Shown here: one piece after another, positions 1 to 8,962 of the stretch | Numbering within the stretch: position 1 is the first letter of the stretch | Layout of the letters: each line of letters opens with the position of its first letter | Source: an uncultured Clostridia bacterium | GTDB taxonomy: Bacteria; Bacillota; Clostridia; Christensenellales; Borkfalkiaceae | Direction of reading: 5' to 3' | DNA length: 49,734 nt | Assembly: GCA_947625695.1 (NCBI GenBank) | Contig: CANQPO010000006.1 | Location: 1 to 49,734 of the forward strand | The notes under the pieces: generated by a model | Databases searched by the model: none | Seen by the model: the letters and a program-made list of their open reading frames with translations, nothing else | What the model was told of the DNA's origin: nothing | Made by a program: the position numbers and the translations under genes

Positions 1-1
1 G

Positions 2-988
2 ATGAAGGGGCGGACGGGGTCCGCTTATGAAGCATTGATTTTGTATGCTCTTTACACTTCGGAGTGTATGCTGATTGTATGCTCGAACGAGGACTATTTG
101 CAGACGAAGTGGGTGAAGAACGAATACACTCGCTTTATAAACCTCATGCAAGAAAGCGGAAAGGAGCGGGATGCACTGACGTTTGTGTTCACGGGAAAGC
201 CCATTGAAAAACTTCCGAACGGAAAGAAAATCCAAGGGATCGACCTTTCAAAGCCCGATGCTTACTCCCGCATCACCGAATATGTAGAGAGTCATACACC
301 CGAGGCAAAGAAGAGGAGAAAAGAGGAAGCGGAAACAAAGCTTGCCGAAGAGGAAGCGCGCCGTAAAGCCTTTGAGGAACAGCAAAAAGAATTTGAAGAG
401 CGCAGTAGACAACTCATTGAAGAACAACAGAAACGGTTGATTGAATTACAGGAAAAGCTAAACGTTCTTACGTATAACCAAGAAAATAATTCGGCGGGCG
501 AGGCGCTCGCCAATGAAGATGAAATGTTTGATGTTATAATCAAACACTGCGGAAATGATAAGATTTCCGTTATTAAGGCGTTACGCAATGTTACCGGATT
601 GGGATTGGCGGAAGCTAAAAAAGCCGTTGAAAGTGGTGGAGCCGTATTTAGCGCAAATCAAACTATCGCAGCAAATGTTTGTCAAGTGCTTCGAAACGCC
701 GGAGCAGATGTAATAATACGAAGTAAAGGTTATGTTGAGACCGATATTGACCAAGGAAATACCTATGATGTGGTTTTGGACAATATAGGGCTCAACAAGA
801 TCACCGTGATAAAGATTCTGCGAAATTTTACTAATTTTGGTTTGGCTGAGGCTAAGAAAATCGTTGAACAAGGTGGGGTAATCTGTTCAATCGAGGACAA
901 ATACAAGGCTAACATGCTAGTTGATGAATTATGCCGTGCTGGCGCACGAGCAAGAATTAAACCGGTATACCACGGTACACGAAATTGA
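2..988 (+). CDS. TIR domain - coiled coil - two L7/L12 C-terminal-like domains (5' partial)
   Basis: The gene almost certainly begins before the window, since only the second half of a TIR domain is present (residues 1-75). It keeps the WVKNE segment with Glu41, which matches the catalytic glutamate position of NAD-cleaving TIR domains. Residues about 100-158 are a highly charged E/K/R/Q-rich coiled coil. Residues about 175-240 and 255-320 are two copies of the ribosomal protein L7/L12 C-terminal fold, recognised by KISVIKALRNVTGLGLAEAK and KITVIKILRNFTNFGLAEAK. In the ribosome this domain recruits translational GTPases. Here it is a fusion partner, so ribosome or GTPase contact is only inference. 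The gene is more AT-rich than the genes after it. It is followed by about 200 bases without an intact gene. The domain calls are strong; cellular function is not known. Confidence 0.8.
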   Translation: MKGRTGSAYEALILYALYTSECMLIVCSNEDYLQTKWVKNEYTRFINLMQESGKERDALTFVFTGKPIEKLPNGKKIQGIDLSKPDAYSRITEYVESHTPEAKKRRKEEAETKLAEEEARRKAFEEQQKEFEERSRQLIEEQQKRLIELQEKLNVLTYNQENNSAGEALANEDEMFDVIIKHCGNDKISVIKALRNVTGLGLAEAKKAVESGGAVFSANQTIAANVCQVLRNAGADVIIRSKGYVETDIDQGNTYDVVLDNIGLNKITVIKILRNFTNFGLAEAKKIVEQGGVICSIEDKYKANMLVDELCRAGARARIKPVYHGTRN

Positions 989-1052
989 CTTATGCAACTC
1001 TGTTATCAACAAGCAGTCGTGTAAAATGTCAAATCAGGAAAGTGGTGTATAG

Positions 1053-1180
1053 ATGGATAATATGACTTTGTTCAAATGTAAAAATTGCGGAGACTCCTAT
1101 AAAAACATCCAATTTACATTCATTTGATCTACTGCCACGGTAAATCGCGTAACCGTGGACCGAAAAGTAACTTAAAGAAG
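1053..1180 (+). pseudogene. Decayed zinc-ribbon fragment
   Basis: A start at 1053 gives a 24-residue peptide beginning MDNMTLFKCKNCGDSYKN, the first half of a zinc ribbon, stopping at 1127. In a shifted frame the sequence continues as HLIYCHGKSRNRGPKS, which resembles the second half of a zinc ribbon (compare VKCIYCGSVF at the start of the next gene). This suggests a frame-broken relic of another zinc-ribbon gene of the same set. The evidence is short motif similarity only. Confidence 0.35.
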
Positions 1181-1192
1181 GAGAATTAAAAA

Positions 1193-2041
1193 ATGCGCTG
1201 TAAATTATGTAATGGAGAATGCGAGCCGATCGGCGGCGGAAAAGTGAAATGTATCTATTGCGGGTCTGTCTTTTCCGAGAACGAGATCGCGGCAACGACA
1301 AGGAGTGCGTCGGCCAAATCGGACGGCGGCGCCAATGTCTTTGAGCAAAACATCAACGGGATCCTCGAGATCCGTTGGCAGAGCGGTCAATATGTCTATT
1401 CCGGCTCCGGCTTTTTGATCAATTCAAAAGGCTATGCGATCACGAATACACATGTCGTGACCTATGAGGACGGCAGGTCCTGCGGGAACGTTTCCGTAAA
1501 ACTGAACGGGCAGACCCTTTCTGCCTCCGTTGAGGTTTTGGGAGACAATCGGCACGGAAGCGGGAACGGTGTGGATCTTGCGCTCATCAAATTATCCCAT
1601 GTGCCGAGCGGAGCGAAAGTTCTGGAGTTCGAGGACTTTTCCAATGTCCGTATCGGCGAGCAGGTGTACGTCATCGGAAATTCTCTCGGCTATGGGACAT
1701 GTATCACAAGCGGGATCGTCAGCGATAAAGCGCGTCCCGTAAACGGCAAAATGCTGCTCATGACCGATTGCGCCGTAAACGGCGGGAACTCGGGCGGCCC
1801 CATCTTCAACGGAAAGGGCAAGGTGATCGGCGCGATCGTCTCGGGGATCGACCATGCGGAAGGGATGAACTTTGCAATTCCCGCGAATACGATCCAAGAG
1901 TTTATCGGACGGAACCGAAGAGGCATGACAAGTATGTTGGAATACAGAAAGGCCAAAGCGCCTTGCCCGAGATGCGGCTCATGGAACACAATTGTCGAAA
2001 ACAACATTTTTGTCTGCCTTGATTGCGACTTCGAAGGATAA
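1193..2041 (+). CDS. Trypsin-like serine protease flanked by two zinc ribbons
   Basis: 282 residues. An N-terminal zinc ribbon (Cys3, Cys6, Cys20, Cys23) leads to a trypsin-fold (S1/HtrA-type) protease core at about residues 50-240. The triad is visible: His87 in TNTHVV, Asp128 in VDLALIKL, Ser200 in GGNSGGP. A second zinc ribbon (Cys258, Cys261, Cys275, Cys278) closes the protein. There is no PDZ domain, signal peptide or membrane helix, so unlike typical HtrA proteins it is expected in the cytoplasm. A GAAGGAG ribosome binding site stands 8-9 bases before the ATG. It lies between two TIR-protein genes, and trypsin-like domains are known effectors in bacterial conflict systems. The family call is firm; the effector role is inference. 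Confidence 0.85.
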   Translation: MRCKLCNGECEPIGGGKVKCIYCGSVFSENEIAATTRSASAKSDGGANVFEQNINGILEIRWQSGQYVYSGSGFLINSKGYAITNTHVVTYEDGRSCGNVSVKLNGQTLSASVEVLGDNRHGSGNGVDLALIKLSHVPSGAKVLEFEDFSNVRIGEQVYVIGNSLGYGTCITSGIVSDKARPVNGKMLLMTDCAVNGGNSGGPIFNGKGKVIGAIVSGIDHAEGMNFAIPANTIQEFIGRNRRGMTSMLEYRKAKAPCPRCGSWNTIVENNIFVCLDCDFEG

Positions 2042-2118
2042 TTCTTTAAGCGACGAAGGTAGCGTCTGAGTGCAAAAGCGAACTACGAAAAAGAAATCAA
2101 TCGTCAAGGAAATACGTT

Positions 2119-4905
2119 ATGGAAGAATTTACAGGTCTCAAATGTCCCACCTGTCAAGGGGAACTGAAGCAAGGTCGGGGCGGGCTCCTCGAATGTCCCT
2201 ATTGCGGGAGCCATTATCCCCGCGATTTCAGTGAGAAAAAGGCAAACACGCTCACGAGCGATCTCGTTCAGAATCTGAACGCCGCGCAAAATCTGCACCG
2301 TCTCGGACATTTCGACGATGCGGCGGAGATGTATGACGCGATCACCCAGCAATACCCCAACGAGGCGTTTGCCTATTGGGGGGCATTCCTCTCCGAATAC
2401 GGCGTGCAATATACCGAGCAGAATAAAGTTTTCCGTCCGGTTTGCCACCGGATCAGCCGTATCCCCGCCACAGATTCTCAATATCTGAAAAAACTTTATC
2501 ACGTTTGTGCGAGCGAAGCGGACCGGCAGATCTATCGCCTCAAGGCGGACGCCGTTGAAAGTATCCGCTACAAAACATATGAAATCAGCCGCCGGCAAGA
2601 GCCTTACGACGTTTTCCTCTGCTGCGGCGGCGGAAGGAGGGAAGAGGAGTACGCGAATCTGCTTTCGCAGTCGTTGAAAGAGAAAGGGTACCGCGTATTC
2701 CTTCCGCGTAAGGCTGCGGAGGGCGACGACACGGCGGAAGCGTACATCTTCGCCGCCATTCAAAGCGCGGAGTGCATGCTCGTTTTTGCCGAGTCGGTCG
2801 AAAGCCTCAAAAACACCGAGAATACGTGGGGACGGTTCGTCACCCTGGAAGGGAAACGCATTCAGGTGCTTCACGACGGTCTGAACGAGAGCGAATTCCC
2901 GCTTAAACTTCGCAGAACGGTGCAACTGCAGGCGCCCATCGACCTGAAGTCGTTCTCCTGGCTTGAGACTGCCGTCGATTTTGTGAAAAAGCCCAAAACA
3001 GAGGGCGTTCATGCGGCGGGCACGGAGGAGTTCAAACGCCTTCTCGAAGAGCAATCCGCACAGCGCAGTCTCGAGATCGACCGCATCGTCAACAGCCTCA
3101 TGCCCGTGGCGAACAACATCGACGAGGCGTTCATCGCCATGCTCACCTACATCACGCAAGGCGATACTTCGCGGGCAGAAATGCTGCTCGTCAGCCAAAT
3201 CGTCCGTTTCAATAACGGCGAAAACGGAGAGACGGAGGACCTCGGCGGCGTAAAGCTCGTTGCGGAACTGTGCGTGGAGCTGCTCAAACTCAGCAAGTCG
3301 AACGAAACGGAACGCCGCAACATCATTGCAAAAATCGGCACCGTTTCTTCCCGCCTGAAGAGCGGCTATGCCCTCCTCTCCGAAAAGGAACGCCGTCTCT
3401 ATCCCATCGTTGCGAGCGTGAGAAGGGCCAACCTCCTCATCTATCTCGCAAAGGTATTCGGCGCCATCAAAGACGTCGAACGGCAGTGCTTTGTCCTCGA
3501 CCTTGTCGGCTATGACATGCTTGCCGACATGAAAGAGACGAACGAGATGGTCGCCATGCTCTTTTCACTCGGAAGAGAAAGAGAGGTGAGCGAAGTGCTG
3601 CGCAACTTCTCCCGTCTGGACGGCGATTATCTCCTTCCGCTCTTCCTGAAGAAGTTTACCCTCGGTTCGCAAAAGCAGTTTGTGCTCATGAGCATTGCGG
3701 ACAAGATCGTCTGCACCGAAAAGATCTCCGACGAACTCAATTCTTATCTTGCCGACTGCAAAGATCTCGGCACGGCGCTCGCCGTTGTCGATATCATGAC
3801 CGCAAACCGCATTTCGTTGACGGCCGGCGGGCTCGGCGGGATCCTCGGGACCGTAAAAGAGGCTGCGCAAGTCAAGCGGATCCTCGATAACTTCGGAAAA
3901 CGGGAACTCAGCGGGATCGAAGTGGACATGCTCGTCGGGATCGGAACCAACAGCGACGACGCGGCGAATGAAGTATTGCGTCATTTGCGGTTCGATTCGA
4001 GGGTCGAAAATATCGGCGCCCACAATATGCGGCTGTTCATTACAAAGTGCAACCTCGATAAGATCAAGACGCGTCTTTTTGAGTTCGTGCTTGATAAAAA
4101 ACTTGCGGAACAGCTTTTTATCGAAACGGTGCGCGGCAACGGCGTCGATCGGCTCTCTACAATCAATATTTTAAGCTCGTTTGTCCCCGTTGTGGATATC
4201 GACACATATGCGGATATGATGCTCGGCAAGGATCCGCTCAAAAAGGAGATCTTGCGGATCGTCGCTCCGAAAACGGGGAAATTTGCGAGCGCGAACAAAA
4301 CGATCGAGAGCTTCCTTGCGGGTAGCGACAGCGATGAGGACAAGCGAGAAATTTTTGCGATGTTCGGGGAGTTTCCCTTCAGCGAACAGGCGCTCGAAAA
4401 ATATCTTGCCATCCTTCCTGCCGAATACGATGACGACTATCGGAAATGGCTGTTCTTTTTCCTTGACAAATATCCCGGCAAGGCCCGCGAAACGTTTACC
4501 TTTCATTACGAGCGGCTGATTGGCGGGTATGAAGAGCTGCTTCCCAAGATCTTCGACCGCATCCAATACATGGACAACGAAGCGATCATCCGCTTTATGC
4601 TCGATTATCGCGGCACACAAGGCACCAAGGACGAGCTCTTCTGCCGCATGATCCGCTTTTTGGAGAAGCCGAAAAAAATCGAAGTCGAAGTGGCGGGTGC
4701 GACCTGCAATCTTCTGCAAGCCTACGTTTTGAGCGCGCGCGAACCCGCAAGCAGTACGCAGCGCGTTGTTGCGGCGCTCAAAAAAGAGGGACTCAAGCCC
4801 GATGAAAAGGTCATTTTCTACGGCAAAAAATGCAAGATGGCGGAGTTCCTTCAACTTGCGGAGATCAAGGAAGAGATCCGCAGTGAAATCGCGAAATATT
4901 TATAA
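2119..4905 (+). CDS. Zinc ribbon - TPR-like - TIR - helical-repeat protein
   Basis: 928 residues. A zinc ribbon (Cys9, Cys12, Cys26, Cys29) is followed by a TPR-like helix pair (about 45-90) and a TIR-like domain at about 160-300, starting EPYDVFLCCGGG and continuing EKGYRVFLPRK and AYIFAAIQSAECMLVF. This architecture is common in Firmicutes. Aligning ENTWGRFVTL here with KNEYTRFINL of the protein at 2-988 puts Thr236 where the catalytic glutamate should be, so this TIR is probably a binding or scaffold domain, not an NADase. Residues 300-928 are leucine-rich amphipathic helices resembling HEAT/TPR solenoids. No membrane helix is seen. The start is 77 bases after the protease gene, with AAGGAAA as ribosome binding site, and the next gene begins 33 bases after its end. 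Confidence 0.75.
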   Translation: MEEFTGLKCPTCQGELKQGRGGLLECPYCGSHYPRDFSEKKANTLTSDLVQNLNAAQNLHRLGHFDDAAEMYDAITQQYPNEAFAYWGAFLSEYGVQYTEQNKVFRPVCHRISRIPATDSQYLKKLYHVCASEADRQIYRLKADAVESIRYKTYEISRRQEPYDVFLCCGGGRREEEYANLLSQSLKEKGYRVFLPRKAAEGDDTAEAYIFAAIQSAECMLVFAESVESLKNTENTWGRFVTLEGKRIQVLHDGLNESEFPLKLRRTVQLQAPIDLKSFSWLETAVDFVKKPKTEGVHAAGTEEFKRLLEEQSAQRSLEIDRIVNSLMPVANNIDEAFIAMLTYITQGDTSRAEMLLVSQIVRFNNGENGETEDLGGVKLVAELCVELLKLSKSNETERRNIIAKIGTVSSRLKSGYALLSEKERRLYPIVASVRRANLLIYLAKVFGAIKDVERQCFVLDLVGYDMLADMKETNEMVAMLFSLGREREVSEVLRNFSRLDGDYLLPLFLKKFTLGSQKQFVLMSIADKIVCTEKISDELNSYLADCKDLGTALAVVDIMTANRISLTAGGLGGILGTVKEAAQVKRILDNFGKRELSGIEVDMLVGIGTNSDDAANEVLRHLRFDSRVENIGAHNMRLFITKCNLDKIKTRLFEFVLDKKLAEQLFIETVRGNGVDRLSTINILSSFVPVVDIDTYADMMLGKDPLKKEILRIVAPKTGKFASANKTIESFLAGSDSDEDKREIFAMFGEFPFSEQALEKYLAILPAEYDDDYRKWLFFFLDKYPGKARETFTFHYERLIGGYEELLPKIFDRIQYMDNEAIIRFMLDYRGTQGTKDELFCRMIRFLEKPKKIEVEVAGATCNLLQAYVLSAREPASSTQRVVAALKKEGLKPDEKVIFYGKKCKMAEFLQLAEIKEEIRSEIAKYL

Positions 4906-4938
4906 AAATATTTAAAAAATAAAAAAGGAGGTTAAAAC

Positions 4939-6729
4939 ATGTCATACGATGATGATTATGAAGCTCAACGACGGCTGGACGAAGAATACGACGATCTATG
5001 CGACAAATGCAATCAAGAGCTGGAACGTCAGGCAAGACTCGAAGCCGATCGCGGATATTGCCAGATAGACGTCCAGCGTTGCATCGACCTGTTGAGCGGA
5101 ATTACCAAAGTCGTAACGCCTCCGCTCAGCAAAACTGCGGCGGAGACGGACAAGGAGGCGACCGTTGCCCTTGACGCTTCTATGGCAATCGACGATCTTG
5201 TCGAAAAGTATAAGCTATTGAGCAACGGAAGCGCGGCGTCGATGAATCTGACGGGATATCGCGAGAAGTATTCCACCTATTACAAAATGTACAACGACTT
5301 GCGGCGGGTAACTCTCGGCTATGTCGTCGGGCTCGACAAAAACTTTTTGCAAACCGACATCCCCAGACAGAAGATGGAGAAGGCGTATCTCGCCAACACC
5401 GACTATTGGCTTGCCTATGCGGCAATGGCAGTCATGTTGTGGGCTTCGGACGAGCAAGAGGCGTGCAATCGTGCGGTATCCAAAGCCATGCAGATGGATG
5501 AGAGGAGGTCGGCGCTCTTCTTTCTTCTCGCGTTGCTCAGGTTCAACCGCGTGAATGCGGCGCGCGAATGGTACAGGCTCTACTTCAAATTGGTAGAGAC
5601 CGACGGGATCGGCGATGAGATCATTTACATTCTGCAAGTGCTCTTGAGCGGCGCGCTCGGCGCGGACGTCGCTTTTGCCAAGGCGGTGCAGGCAAAGGTG
5701 CGCGAATTGCTCAAGGAGACGGAGAGAGATATTACGGCGACCCACCGCGCGCAGGAGAGCGTTGATAACTATTTCGCCTCGTTTGTTTCGGTCACGGACA
5801 AGGAATTCCTCGATCTGAAACACATTTGCGGGGAATATGACGAAATGATCGCGCTCCTCTCCTGTGCGGAGAAAAACCGGATCCTGAAGGACTATTTCGA
5901 GTCGGTCATCAACAGCGACGCGCCCGTAAGCGACAGACTCTCCGAGCGCATCGAGGACGCTCTTTATGCCCTCATCTCCACTTACGATGTGAGCGAGCAG
6001 GAACTGCTTGATAAGATCACCTATGAAGAGATGGTCGTCAAGGCGCATGGCGATCTCCACGCCGCGCAAGAATCCTATCGTCAACTCATAGCAGACAGAA
6101 AGATGGATAAGAATCTGATCCTGATCATGATCAATTCCGTGCTCAATCTCAAGTCGAAAGCGGACATGCGGGTCAAAAAGTTCTCCCTTGACTTTATTCG
6201 GGGATATTGTCTCGAAGGGGCGGCGAAGTTTGCGCAGTATCGCAAACGGGAGAAAAAGGAGTATGCGCTTGAAGTGGACGGGTGTCCGCTCAAAGGCGAT
6301 GAGAACAGTTTCGAAGCCAATAAACCCAAACTGCAGACATATTACAACGGCTTGATCGCCTCGCGCATCAAGGGAGACAAAAAGGTAAAGACGCTTCGTC
6401 TTTCGGCGCTTCTCTGCGCGATCGTATGCGTGATCTTCGGCGTCGTCGGCAGCGTGGGCGTTGCGGTCCCCTTCCTCAGCGGAGGACAGGCGGCGGCGAT
6501 GTTTGTGCTTGTGGCGATCTTTCTTGCGGGAGTCGTGCTCTCGATCTATTTCGGGTATGCCGAAAAGCAGAAGATAATAAAGAGCTTCGAGTACCGTATT
6601 TCCCATGGCATGAAGATGCTTGAGGACGGCTTGAAAGATATGGCGGCATGGCGTGCAGCTTATCACGCAGCAGACGCCGTATATGATGAATTGATAAAAG
6701 TTTTGAAGGAGGAAGTAACGAATGGCTAG
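4939..6729 (+). CDS. Membrane-anchored helical protein, paralog A
   Basis: 596 residues; family not recognised. A charged helical N-terminus leads to a signature segment with DYWLAYAAMAVMLW, then EACNRAV, RRSALFFLLALLRFNR and AREWYRLYFK. The same signature is in the proteins at 6722 and 10446, so the three are paralogs. Two hydrophobic helices stand near the C-terminus (about residues 480-540, LRLSALLCAIVCVIFG and AAMFVLVAIFLAGVV), followed by about 60 residues of helix. The likely topology is a large cytoplasmic N-terminal domain, a two-helix hairpin in the membrane and a cytoplasmic tail. A strong AAAAAGGAGG site precedes the ATG. Its last 8 bases overlap the next gene, so the two are translationally coupled. 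Function unknown. Confidence 0.85.
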   Translation: MSYDDDYEAQRRLDEEYDDLCDKCNQELERQARLEADRGYCQIDVQRCIDLLSGITKVVTPPLSKTAAETDKEATVALDASMAIDDLVEKYKLLSNGSAASMNLTGYREKYSTYYKMYNDLRRVTLGYVVGLDKNFLQTDIPRQKMEKAYLANTDYWLAYAAMAVMLWASDEQEACNRAVSKAMQMDERRSALFFLLALLRFNRVNAAREWYRLYFKLVETDGIGDEIIYILQVLLSGALGADVAFAKAVQAKVRELLKETERDITATHRAQESVDNYFASFVSVTDKEFLDLKHICGEYDEMIALLSCAEKNRILKDYFESVINSDAPVSDRLSERIEDALYALISTYDVSEQELLDKITYEEMVVKAHGDLHAAQESYRQLIADRKMDKNLILIMINSVLNLKSKADMRVKKFSLDFIRGYCLEGAAKFAQYRKREKKEYALEVDGCPLKGDENSFEANKPKLQTYYNGLIASRIKGDKKVKTLRLSALLCAIVCVIFGVVGSVGVAVPFLSGGQAAAMFVLVAIFLAGVVLSIYFGYAEKQKIIKSFEYRISHGMKMLEDGLKDMAAWRAAYHAADAVYDELIKVLKEEVTNG

Positions 6730-8365
6730 TACGTCACAGCTCATCTCGGAATTACAATCGGTTTCGGACAAACTCGAAGCCAATGTAACTACGCAGGCTA
6801 AGAAGGTGCACGTCGCACTTGATAAGATCGATAAAACGGTCAACAACGTAGCGCAGAAGATCAAGGAACTTCGCAAGCAGATCATCAATGGGGAGGAAGA
6901 AAAGATCGCGCAAGAGAATCTGCTCCGCATCGAGCACCAGATCAACGACCAGCTCCAAAGCTATCAGGCGGTGCGTAAATCGGTGATCGGCGTTATCAAA
7001 GATTTTGATATCAACCTTGCACGCAACTCCACGATTTCCCAGCTCAGCGAAGAACTTTGGATGTCCTCGTCCCGCTATTGGCTCTCTTATGCGTTCATTG
7101 CGATCAGCGCATGGGTGCAGAACAACAAGGAAGTATGCAGAAACGCAGTAGAAGAAGGGCTCAGGTGCGACTTCAACAAGACTTCTCTCTTTTTCTGCCT
7201 TTTGAATTTGCGTTTCAATCGGAACCCTTCCGCACGCGAATGGCTTTACGAATATTTCAATTCGGTCGATTCGGAGAAGCCTCCCCGCGAAACGACGCTG
7301 ATCTTGCGCGCCTATCTTTGCGGCGTGTTCGGCAGAGATTCCCAGCTCGACAACTTTATCCGTACAACGGTCGAAAAGTGGGTCACCGAGCTCAATACGA
7401 ACAGCTCGATTTCCACCAACCTCGTAGAAGGATATAACAAGTATATTGCCGCGCTTCCTTCTTCCCAATCGACATTTTCGGCCAATATCCTCGAATCGCA
7501 CTGCGATACCCTTCCCGCAATGCGCGATTCGCTCGTTTCGGCGGGGCGGTATAAAACCGTTTTGCAGAAAGTTGCCAATCTCGACAGCGTTGAAGAGAAG
7601 TTCGCCGGAGGAGATTTCATCCGGCAGGTAGACGCTTTGCTCGACGATCTTGTCAACAACTACGACGAAGAGGAAATCCGCCTCAACAACGAGAAAAAAT
7701 TCTATCAGATCGTCATGGAACACAAAGGCGACGTGGAGGCGGCAAAGAAAGAATACGAAGTCTTTATGGACGCGAACAAAGAAGAACCCAATATCGGCGA
7801 GCAAATGTTCCGTTGGGTGGCTTATCCCGACAAGGGAGTTGATCTGAGCATCCAAAAATTTGCGGTTTCCAAGACGAAAGTCTGGTTTATAGATGCTATC
7901 AATACCTACGACCACACCGTGAAGGGTTCGGCGCCCGGCGTGTTCAAACTCTCCATCGACTTTTGGGAAGACACCACGGACGGGAAAGACCGTGAGGCGA
8001 TCAAGAAGGGGCTTCGCGATAAATTCGAGGCGGAAAAGTCGAAGTTGGTCGTCTTTACCAAGCCCAACGTTGTTCTCACGATCGTTGCGGCGATTTTGCT
8101 GGTGATCGGGATCGTGATCGGCGTCGCGGCGGCCTCCACCTCCTGGGGTTGGTACGGCTATCTTGTCGGCCCCATCGCGTTTGCGATCCTCGCCGCCGTC
8201 GTCGTGCTGAAAACGGTGCCTGCCCTCAAAGCATATCCTAAACGCATACATCAAGCGGAAAACGTTCTCGAAGCCTGTCTCGATGAGATCGACGGCTATC
8301 GCACGACGTTTGAAGAAGCTACGCAAATCAAGGACGAAGTCCTTAAGAAACTCGAATATATTTAA
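6722..8365 (+). CDS. Membrane-anchored helical protein, paralog B
   Basis: 547 residues. A predicted coiled coil occupies the first 90 residues. Then comes the trio signature: RYWLSYAFIAISAWVQ, EVCRNAVEEGL, KTSLFFCLLNLRFNRN and AREWLYEYFNSV. Two membrane helices lie near residues 455-505 (VVLTIVAAILLVIGIVIGVA and YLVGPIAFAILAAVVVLKTV), with a 45-residue charged helical tail. The start overlaps the end of paralog A and uses the GGAGGAAG site inside that gene. The signature resembles a TPR-type helix pair, but I cannot assign a named family. Three divergent copies around one ATPase suggest subunits of one membrane assembly, which is inference. Confidence 0.85.
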   Translation: MASTSQLISELQSVSDKLEANVTTQAKKVHVALDKIDKTVNNVAQKIKELRKQIINGEEEKIAQENLLRIEHQINDQLQSYQAVRKSVIGVIKDFDINLARNSTISQLSEELWMSSSRYWLSYAFIAISAWVQNNKEVCRNAVEEGLRCDFNKTSLFFCLLNLRFNRNPSAREWLYEYFNSVDSEKPPRETTLILRAYLCGVFGRDSQLDNFIRTTVEKWVTELNTNSSISTNLVEGYNKYIAALPSSQSTFSANILESHCDTLPAMRDSLVSAGRYKTVLQKVANLDSVEEKFAGGDFIRQVDALLDDLVNNYDEEEIRLNNEKKFYQIVMEHKGDVEAAKKEYEVFMDANKEEPNIGEQMFRWVAYPDKGVDLSIQKFAVSKTKVWFIDAINTYDHTVKGSAPGVFKLSIDFWEDTTDGKDREAIKKGLRDKFEAEKSKLVVFTKPNVVLTIVAAILLVIGIVIGVAAASTSWGWYGYLVGPIAFAILAAVVVLKTVPALKAYPKRIHQAENVLEACLDEIDGYRTTFEEATQIKDEVLKKLEYI

Positions 8366-8376
8366 GGAGAAATATC

Positions 8377-8547
8377 ATGGATGACAATAAAAATCAGGAA
8401 AGTGAATTCAATTTCGAAATGTTCTTGACGGATGACGGAGCGCAGGTGCTTTCCGACGATCGGCTGAAGGACCTGAAAAAGAATCTTCCGTCATGGGATA
8501 TCAAACCGCCGCAGAAATACGACGAGAAAAAGAAGACCGATGCGTAA
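8377..8547 (+). CDS. Small acidic protein, 56 residues
   Basis: An ATG at 8377 sits 6 bases after a TTAAGGAGA site and opens a 56-residue frame starting MDDNKNQESEFNFEMF and ending in a lysine-rich tail. It holds the short string LPSWDIKPP, which looks like a linear motif in a disordered protein. The stop overlaps the start of the next gene in ATGCGTAA, and the gene starts 11 bases after paralog B, so it fits the operon spacing exactly. There are no membrane helices and no recognised family. A role as an adaptor peptide is only a guess. Confidence 0.7.
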   Translation: MDDNKNQESEFNFEMFLTDDGAQVLSDDRLKDLKKNLPSWDIKPPQKYDEKKKTDA

Positions 8548-8962
8548 GGGCCCCGTCCATTACATAGATTGGACAGAAGCGCTTTCCCATCCGCTTGACG
8601 CGGAAAATTATACCTATCTCAAATGCGGGAAACTCAAGGAAAAAGAGCTTACCGCGAGTCTGTTCAACCGCATATCCGATTACGTCGTGGAAGAGTTCAA
8701 CCGCGGCGCGGAGGCGGTGAAGCGTGCGGAGAGGGGAGAGCTCATCTATGTGCTGGTAGCGTTTACCGCAAAACTCGCGCGTCTCTTCTTTTATCAAGGA
8801 TTGTCTTTTTTCGAGGAAAAGCATAAAGACGCGCTCACTTGTTCCGTGAAAGACGCGCTGAACGAGCTCATCAGGGCTTTGTCGGCGCGGGATTCCGAAC
8901 CGGACGCCGACTTGTTGTATGAAATCTGTATCTTGAAGCGCTTGGCAGGAGGAAGTTTATGA
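8540..8962 (+). CDS. Hypothetical helical protein, 140 residues
   Basis: A small, mostly alpha-helical soluble protein; family not recognised. It starts MRKGPVHYIDWTEALSHPLD and contains LVAFTAKLARLFFYQGLSFFEEK. The start overlaps the stop of the 56-residue gene and the end overlaps the start of the AAA+ gene by four bases (ATGA), so all three are translationally coupled. Such tight coupling to an ATPase gene suggests a partner or adaptor of that ATPase. This is inference from position only. Confidence 0.75.
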   Translation: MRKGPVHYIDWTEALSHPLDAENYTYLKCGKLKEKELTASLFNRISDYVVEEFNRGAEAVKRAERGELIYVLVAFTAKLARLFFYQGLSFFEEKHKDALTCSVKDALNELIRALSARDSEPDADLLYEICILKRLAGGSL

